A DNA stretch of 64,000 nt. Origin: Vagococcus_D sp963518325. Lineage in GTDB: Bacteria > Bacillota > Bacilli > Lactobacillales > Vagococcaceae. The translations under genes were made by a program, and so were the position numbers. Each line of letters starts with the position of its first letter. Within the stretch, counting starts at the first letter, position 1. The notes beneath the pieces are model-generated. The model worked only from the letters and a program-made list of their open reading frames with translations, did no database searches and was not told the origin of the DNA. Below are positions 58,829 to 64,000 of the stretch, piece by piece. The stretch covers positions 1-64,000 of the forward strand of contig NZ_CAUQJB010000023.1 of NCBI RefSeq assembly GCF_963518325.1, read 5' to 3'.

Positions 58829-60121
58829 ATGATTGACTTTAATAAAAAAGTACTTGTTATTAGCAATAATCCGTTTAGTACTACACAAAATAATGGTAAA
58901 ACCTTGTATTCCTTTTTTTTGGATTATAAATTGGAGAATGTAAGTCAGTTATATTTTAGCGAAGAGACTCCAGATATAGGAGAAGAAGTTAATTTTTTTA
59001 AAATAACGGACAAACAAGTTTTAAAAAAAAAAATAAATAGAAATTCATTATGTGGAGTTAAGGTGGAATATAATCTTAATGCTAGGCAAGTAATTCATAG
59101 CGAAGTGGGGAAAACGAAAAAAATTTTAAAAAACCATTTTTTTAGATTAGTGCGAGAAAAAATTTGGAAAAACAATTGGAAAAGTAAAGAGCTGGACAAT
59201 TGGTTAGCTGAAGTAAATCCTGATATAATTTTCTTTTGTGCGGGGGATTTTGGTTCAGGCTATGATATTACCAACTATATTAGTAAAAAATTTGAAACAG
59301 ATCTGATAGTTTATATGACTGATGATTATATTTTACCTAGAAGTAACGCTTCTTATTTTGCTAAGAAAAGACAAGAATTTATAAAGAAAAAAGTGCAAAT
59401 AACCCTAAATGAAACGGATTTGTTTTATACTATATCAAAAGAAATGAGTCAAACGTATGAAGAACTTTTTAAAGTTAAGAGTGATATAATACTAAATATG
59501 GCTGAAATACCGAACCACAAAAAAGAGAGTGAAAAAAAAACAATTTTAAAACTAGTTTATGCAGGTGGACTTCACCTTGGCCGAGATAATGTATTAGTTG
59601 CTTTAATTAATTCGATTGTTGTATACAATCGGACTCATAATCAAAAGGCGTTCTTAGAAGTATACTCGAATACAATACTTACTGAGAAAGAGAAAAAAAA
59701 ATTCTGTATAGAAAATTCTAGTCATTTTTTTGGACAAGTTAATAAAAAAGAACTTGATCAGATATTATTGAAGTCGGACATACTGGTTCATGTTGAGTCT
59801 TATGATTCTAAGCAAATTGAGGCAACCTTATTGTCAATTTCAACTAAAATTCCTGAATATTTAGCTGTAGAGAAGCCTATTCTAGCAATAGGCCCTGAGC
59901 AAATCTCTTCGATGAGATATTTAAGTCAAACTAGTTTTTGTATTTATGATACTAAAGATTTAGAGTTAAAAGTTGAGAAGTTATTGGAGGATTCGGAATT
60001 AAGGGATAGACTAGCGGAGAACTCTAAGAGATTATTTTTTGAAAATCATGATAGAAAGGTGATTTCAGAAGAATTCTTGACTAGGCTTACGAATGTGAAA
60101 AGAAGACTTGGCAAAAATTAA
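58829..60121 (+). CDS. GT-B fold glycosyltransferase (family 4-like)
   Basis: A 430-residue protein starting one base after fnlC with GGAGG inside the fnlC end. The N-domain has VLVISNNPFSTTQNNGKTLYSFF, then DIIFFCAGDFGSGYDI and YMTDDYILPRS. The C-domain has LKLVYAGGLHLGRDNV, FFGQVNKKELDQILLKSDILVHVESY and KIPEYLAVEKPILAIGPE near 330-345, the donor-side E region of GT4. It is Lys-rich and codon use is more AT-rich than genes to the left. The donor is unknown. Confidence 0.8.
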   Translation: MIDFNKKVLVISNNPFSTTQNNGKTLYSFFLDYKLENVSQLYFSEETPDIGEEVNFFKITDKQVLKKKINRNSLCGVKVEYNLNARQVIHSEVGKTKKILKNHFFRLVREKIWKNNWKSKELDNWLAEVNPDIIFFCAGDFGSGYDITNYISKKFETDLIVYMTDDYILPRSNASYFAKKRQEFIKKKVQITLNETDLFYTISKEMSQTYEELFKVKSDIILNMAEIPNHKKESEKKTILKLVYAGGLHLGRDNVLVALINSIVVYNRTHNQKAFLEVYSNTILTEKEKKKFCIENSSHFFGQVNKKELDQILLKSDILVHVESYDSKQIEATLLSISTKIPEYLAVEKPILAIGPEQISSMRYLSQTSFCIYDTKDLELKVEKLLEDSELRDRLAENSKRLFFENHDRKVISEEFLTRLTNVKRRLGKN

Positions 60122-60131
60122 AGGAGAAGGT

Positions 60132-61415
60132 ATGTTATTGTATAATCAAATTAATTCGAATGAAATAGGGGAGACTAAGCTAAAGAAATATGATTTGATC
60201 TTATTATGTTTATGTATTGTAGATACTCTATTTTTTCCATATATAAAGTTTATTTCTGCTAGTATTAGTATGATCTTACTTCCAATATGGTTTATCTTTA
60301 ATTTTACTAGATTAAATCTATCAAAACGGAATACTATAATACTTACAGCAATGATTTTTATGATTTTGAGTTTCTTAATTTCAACAGTAACTGTCCCCTC
60401 CTTTGCTCCTGGTTTAGGAGGTGTTTTGATAAATGTTATTAGTACGAATTTAAAAAATCTTGTAATTATCTTGTATGGATTACTTTATTGTGTATTTTAC
60501 GAATTTATATTTAACAAATGTAATGTTAGTTTAAAAAAAGTTTTAACACTTTACATTATATTTGTATTTCTATTAAGTTTAATATATATTATTAATCCTC
60601 AGCTTTATTTTAATGTAAGAGCATTTTGGACTATGGGAGGAAATGCGATTATTATTACTGATTCCTTAAGTATTTTTAGATATACAGGAACTTTCAGTGA
60701 CCCTAATAACATAGCTACAGCTATTGTAGGAGTTTTTGCATTTTTGTGGTTTAATGAAAAAACAAGTGCTTTCTTAAAAGTGTTTAGCTTGATTACTACA
60801 ACTATTATTTTAGTGTCGACAATGAGTAATACTGGAATAATTTGTTTTGCAATTGTCGGGTTTTGCATTATCGTGAATATGTCAAAAGAAGGAATGTTGT
60901 TTTTATTTAAAAATAAAAAAATCAATCTAAGCACATTTTGGATGTTTTTTTTCTTATGCTTATCTCTACCATTATTGATATATGGAGGTAAATTACTAAG
61001 TAATAATGAAATTTTTGAAATAGCTTTTAATAGAATTGAAAGTAACTCTGGAGAGTCAAGGTTTACTATTTGGATGGATCTCATACAAAAAAATAATTTT
61101 TTAAAATATTTAATTATTGGTCAGGGAGGAACTATCATAAACGACGGCAGAGTAAGAGCTCCACATAATGGTCATTTCTTTATGTTTCTTGGATATGGGT
61201 TTATCGCTTACGTTACTTTCTTAATATCACTATTCAAATTTGATATAAGTAGGATAAAAAAATATGTATTTCTCATTCCATTTTTTATTGGTTTCACTTT
61301 AAATGTAGGTATATATGAACCTAGATATATTAATTTATTAGTTTTACTTATTGCTGCAAATAATGTTGTGGAACAAAGAGAACAGAAACAAAAGGAGAAT
61401 AATTTTGGAATCTAA
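60132..61415 (+). CDS. O-antigen ligase/polymerase-like membrane protein (region B Wzy candidate)
   Basis: A 427-residue protein with about eleven to twelve membrane helices. The extracytoplasmic loop and following segment, NRIESNSGESRFTIWMDLIQKNNFLKYLIIGQGG then RAPHNGHFFMFLGYGFIAYVTFLISLF, is the Wzy_C-type pattern (R..IW, then P.HN). The frame extends upstream to 60108 within the previous gene, but AAGGAG spacing marks ATG 60132. It is among the most AT-rich genes in the window. It is the only polymerase candidate within region B. Confidence 0.85.
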   Translation: MLLYNQINSNEIGETKLKKYDLILLCLCIVDTLFFPYIKFISASISMILLPIWFIFNFTRLNLSKRNTIILTAMIFMILSFLISTVTVPSFAPGLGGVLINVISTNLKNLVIILYGLLYCVFYEFIFNKCNVSLKKVLTLYIIFVFLLSLIYIINPQLYFNVRAFWTMGGNAIIITDSLSIFRYTGTFSDPNNIATAIVGVFAFLWFNEKTSAFLKVFSLITTTIILVSTMSNTGIICFAIVGFCIIVNMSKEGMLFLFKNKKINLSTFWMFFFLCLSLPLLIYGGKLLSNNEIFEIAFNRIESNSGESRFTIWMDLIQKNNFLKYLIIGQGGTIINDGRVRAPHNGHFFMFLGYGFIAYVTFLISLFKFDISRIKKYVFLIPFFIGFTLNVGIYEPRYINLLVLLIAANNVVEQREQKQKENNFGI

Positions 61416-62382
61416 AATTAGTGTTATTGTTCCTGTGTATAATTCAGAGCGTTTTGTTTCGAAGTGCATAGAATCTATAATTAATCAAATATATTTAAAT
61501 TTGGAAATTATTATCATAAATGATGGTTCAACTGATAGGTCAACTCAAATTTGTGAATATTACGCTAAAATTGATTCAAGAATAATTTTGATAAATAAGC
61601 AAAATTCGGGTGTTTCTGATTCTAGAAATATTGGAATAAAAGTTGCAAGTGGAGAATATATTGGGTTTGTTGACAGTGATGACACTATAAGTAGTAATTT
61701 TTATTTTAATTTAATGGAATTAATGGTGAGTAATAATTCAGATGTAGGTGTTTTAGGAAATTATCTTGTTAATACTAGAAATATTTCAATTTTAACTAAT
61801 CAGGAAACTTATTTCCTAGATGGAATTGAGGCGAAATCACGATTACTTACCTTAGAATTCCCGACTTCATTATGGGCATACTTATATAAAAAAGAGATTA
61901 TTACTAATCAGGAGCTAAATGGACAGATTCATTTTTTTGAAGATTTTGATTTCAATTACAGGGTACTAACTTCTGCGAAAAAAATTACAGTTTTAAATAA
62001 GCATTATTATTTTTATAACAGTAATGAGTACAATGTTAATAGTGAAAGTCTTAGTGGACGGAAATTGACTTGTTTGGAAATATATAATCTTATATTAAAT
62101 TTTGATGAAAGATTGGATATTGAGAAAGCTCAGTTTTTTCGATCTCATTTTGCTATTTCAATGATAATAAATTTGAGTAAACATAGTGTGACAGAAAAAG
62201 ATTACAAAAAAGATATTCGGAGAGAATGTGTAACTATGATTTCAGATATTACTAAATCTTCGTGGGTCCCGCTTGCTTACAAATTATTAATAGTAATGTT
62301 TATAGTATTTCCTAGTCTGACAACTAAACTGTTATCTATTAAATATACAAGGAAAATAAAAAGTGAGGGAACAAAAAATTGA
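61405..62382 (+). CDS. Family 2 glycosyltransferase
   Basis: A 325-residue GT-A enzyme. ISVIVPVYNSERFVSKCIESIINQIYLNLEIIIINDGSTDRST is the canonical start, and SGVSDSRNIGIKVASGEYIGFVDSDD has the DxD motif near residue 90. PTSLWAYLYKKEII and FFEDFDFNYRVLTSAKKI form the acceptor/catalytic region. The frame is open from 61351, but AAAGGAG at 61391-61397 points to the TTG start at 61405, overlapping the polymerase gene by 11 nt. The C-terminus is a hydrophobic and basic membrane-binding stretch. Confidence 0.9.
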   Translation: MESKISVIVPVYNSERFVSKCIESIINQIYLNLEIIIINDGSTDRSTQICEYYAKIDSRIILINKQNSGVSDSRNIGIKVASGEYIGFVDSDDTISSNFYFNLMELMVSNNSDVGVLGNYLVNTRNISILTNQETYFLDGIEAKSRLLTLEFPTSLWAYLYKKEIITNQELNGQIHFFEDFDFNYRVLTSAKKITVLNKHYYFYNSNEYNVNSESLSGRKLTCLEIYNLILNFDERLDIEKAQFFRSHFAISMIINLSKHSVTEKDYKKDIRRECVTMISDITKSSWVPLAYKLLIVMFIVFPSLTTKLLSIKYTRKIKSEGTKN

Positions 62383-63512
62383 AAAAAATTGGAATTGTGA
62401 CCATTGTTGATTACGATAATTACGGAAATCGTTTACAAAACTATGCCGTTCAAGAAATTCTTAAAAGTTATGGCTTTGAAGTTGAGACTATAAAAAATGT
62501 TCCTGTAAATGAAGAAAATTCAAAAATAATTTCCAAAATTCGTAATGCTAATATAAAACTCATATTAGGTAAGTTGAATCAATTGATGTTAAATATTTTA
62601 AAAAAAAGTGACAAAGTTTATATAGATGCTTTGAATCAAAGAAGGAAGTCATTTTTAGAGTTCACTAATAATAATATAAGTGAGTCTGATTTTGTAATTA
62701 GTCCAAAATCAATTCCTTTAGGACTAGCAGAAAAATATGATTATTTTGTAGTAGGAAGTGATCAAGTTTGGAATTATAATTTTAGATTTGGATCTTCGCT
62801 TGATTTTTTGACATTTGCTCCTAAAAACATTCGAATTGCACTTTCTCCAAGTTTTGGTGTTTCAGAAGTTTCACCTAAGTATGTAGAAAAGTATTCAAAG
62901 TGGTTAAGTGAATTCAAGTATCTTTCGGTTAGAGAAGAGGCTGGAGCTAAGATAATAAAAAAACTTATTAATCGAGATGCATCGGTTTTAATTGATCCGA
63001 CAATGATGTTTGATTTACTAAAATGGGAACAATTATTTATAGCGTCAAAATACAAACCAAAAAATAAATACATTTTGACCTATATCTTGGGAAATTTGAA
63101 CGAACATAAACAAAAGGAAATAAATAATTTTGCAATAAAAAATAACCTAGTTATATTTAATTTAGCAGATAAAAATAATACGGAGGGCTTTTCAGTTGGA
63201 CCATCAGAATTTTTAGATTTAATAAATGATGCAACTGTATTTTTTACTGATTCTTTTCATGGTTCGATTTTTTCAATATTATTTCAAACACCGTTTGTAG
63301 TTATTGACAGAGAGGATAAAACTCAATCAATGAATTCTCGGTTAGAAACACTTTTAAAACGATTTAATTTGCAAGATAGAAATTATTGTAATATTCAAAA
63401 TGAAAGTGATTATTTGAATACAGATTTTACAAATATTAATAAAATATTGATAGAAGAAAGAACCAAGATGAATGATTTTTTATCAAAAGCACTAAGTTCT
63501 GATGAAGGCTAA
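62379..63512 (+). CDS. Polysaccharide pyruvyl transferase family protein
   Basis: A 377-residue member of the CsaB/WcaK/EpsO family, which adds pyruvate ketals from phosphoenolpyruvate to sugars. KKIGIVTIVDYDNYGNRLQNYAVQEIL is the usual start. YFVVGSDQVWNYNF near residue 123-136 and FFTDSFHGSIFSILFQTPFVVIDR near 285-308 are the family's two diagnostic segments, with a conserved SREE-like VREEAGAKIIKK between them. The TTG start follows GAGGG. It overlaps the GT2 gene by 4 nt. Its presence suggests the polymer carries acidic pyruvate groups. Confidence 0.92.
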   Translation: MKKIGIVTIVDYDNYGNRLQNYAVQEILKSYGFEVETIKNVPVNEENSKIISKIRNANIKLILGKLNQLMLNILKKSDKVYIDALNQRRKSFLEFTNNNISESDFVISPKSIPLGLAEKYDYFVVGSDQVWNYNFRFGSSLDFLTFAPKNIRIALSPSFGVSEVSPKYVEKYSKWLSEFKYLSVREEAGAKIIKKLINRDASVLIDPTMMFDLLKWEQLFIASKYKPKNKYILTYILGNLNEHKQKEINNFAIKNNLVIFNLADKNNTEGFSVGPSEFLDLINDATVFFTDSFHGSIFSILFQTPFVVIDREDKTQSMNSRLETLLKRFNLQDRNYCNIQNESDYLNTDFTNINKILIEERTKMNDFLSKALSSDEG

Positions 63513-63553
63513 TCTCTAAGTTATTTTGTTCGTATTTAAGCTTTTATAATTAA

Positions 63554-63582
63554 TTGACATATGTTTTACTACTTTTGATACT
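63554..63582 (+). promoter_or_regulatory. Candidate promoter before the Fe-S protein gene
   Basis: TTGACA (63554-63559), a 17-bp spacer and GATACT (63577-63582). The 200-bp gap between the pyruvyl transferase and the next gene holds this and an imperfect hairpin (AGTCAT at 63609 with ATGACT at 63630). Confidence 0.45.
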
Positions 63583-63713
63583 AATTTTTTATTGTAATAG
63601 GATTCACCAGTCATTTGAAATTTTTTTAGATGACTTATGGAAGATAATTAGAAAAATTTATAGAATGCAATTGTTAAATCACTCTATGAATAATGGAAAA
63701 CGAGGGATATGAA

Positions 63714-64000
63714 ATGGTGAAATCTAGACTTAAGGAAACCGTAGTTAATCAAGGGTTTTGCGTGGGATGTGGGGTTTGTGCAGTAGAATGCCCATTAAAA
63801 GTAACTATGAAAATTAATCAATTAGGTATGATTCAGGCGGATATCGATGAAAATAAACTAACAGATGATGAAGAAAAGTCCATTTCAAAAGTATGTCCTT
63901 TCTCTGATGATAGTGAAAATGAGACTGTTTTAGGAGGTAAAATATTTGGCTCAAATGATAGCCTTAAGTACCATGAAAATACGGGTTATTATTTGAATTC
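63714..64000 (+). CDS. Coenzyme F420 hydrogenase/dehydrogenase beta-subunit-like Fe-S protein, partial
   Basis: A frame open from ATG 63714 to the window edge (95 complete codons). GAGGG precedes the start. The N-terminus carries a ferredoxin-like cluster motif, Cys16-x2-Cys19-x2-Cys22-x3-Cys26-Pro, followed by a VCPF segment with another Cys. This matches the N-terminal domain of the F420 hydrogenase beta-subunit-like proteins often found beside polysaccharide pyruvyl transferases in capsule loci. Their role there is not established; they are not expected to use F420 in such organisms. The C-terminal part lies outside the window. Confidence 0.82.
   Translation, partial: MVKSRLKETVVNQGFCVGCGVCAVECPLKVTMKINQLGMIQADIDENKLTDDEEKSISKVCPFSDDSENETVLGGKIFGSNDSLKYHENTGYYLN

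Noticed and set aside
60605..61084. 159-codon minus-strand frame inside the region B polymerase gene
   Set aside because: It is antisense to a gene with clear membrane protein features; the frame is a by-product of AT-rich hydrophobic codons.

Overview
The window looks like a chromosomal segment of a low-GC Gram-positive bacterium of the order Lactobacillales, most likely Enterococcaceae (an Enterococcus/Vagococcus-like organism). This is inferred from AGGAGG-type ribosome binding sites, a LevR-type regulator with sigma-54 promoters driving a lactose/cellobiose-family PTS, an LPXTG surface protein, a DUF3284 protein beside the PTS, a PHP-type CpsB with split CpsC/CpsD, and a TagO/LCP pair heading a large rhamnose polysaccharide locus. 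The species cannot be fixed from sequence reading alone. No phage, transposase, integrase, CRISPR array or rRNA was seen.

Left part (1-20 kb). Housekeeping and accessory genes: a small membrane-anchored protein, sfsA, a Gfo/Idh/MocA oxidoreductase and a DEAD-box helicase. A LevR-type sigma-54 activator follows. It faces two almost identical IIB-IIA gene pairs, each behind its own exact sigma-54 promoter (6771-6788 and 7907-7924); the second pair leads into IIC. An AGTGTGTA element lies 97-98 bp upstream of both promoters and is the best candidate activator site. Next come three small genes, an LPXTG protein, a strongly promoted structured small RNA (about 12602-12823) and a striking fusion gene (12915-14477). 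The fusion joins a BpsA-type branched-chain aminopropyltransferase, a four-Cys zinc-ribbon-like linker and a complete pyruvoyl S-adenosylmethionine decarboxylase. Then tRNA-Arg(CCT), pepS, a TetR regulator with a palindromic operator candidate, a flavodoxin, map behind a coupled 21-codon leader ORF, and a BrkB-family membrane protein.

Right part (20-64 kb). Two adjoining cell-surface glycopolymer regions. Region A (19.8-40.4 kb) starts with divergent tagO and an LCP ligase. It holds the dTDP-L-rhamnose genes (rfbA, rfbC, rfbB, rfbD), several glycosyltransferases including a GT52/sialyltransferase-fold enzyme, two Wzx flippases, three polymerase/ligase-type membrane proteins, a Wzz-like protein with what looks like a decayed tyrosine-kinase domain, and a priming phosphoglycosyltransferase. 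A large secreted autolysin (amidase, eight GW modules, GH73 glucosaminidase) separates it from region B.

Region B (44.1 kb to the right edge) has two glycosyltransferases, a 4-epimerase, mnaA, the cpsC/cpsD/cpsB control module, and a dehydratase-aminotransferase-phosphoglycosyltransferase trio that predicts a 4-amino-4,6-dideoxy sugar on the lipid carrier. It continues with a WbuB-like transferase, the complete UDP-L-FucNAc pathway (fnlA/fnlB/fnlC = capE/F/G), further transferases, a polymerase, a pyruvyl transferase and an Fe-S protein cut by the window end. Base composition drops visibly towards the right end, consistent with an imported, variable capsule cassette.
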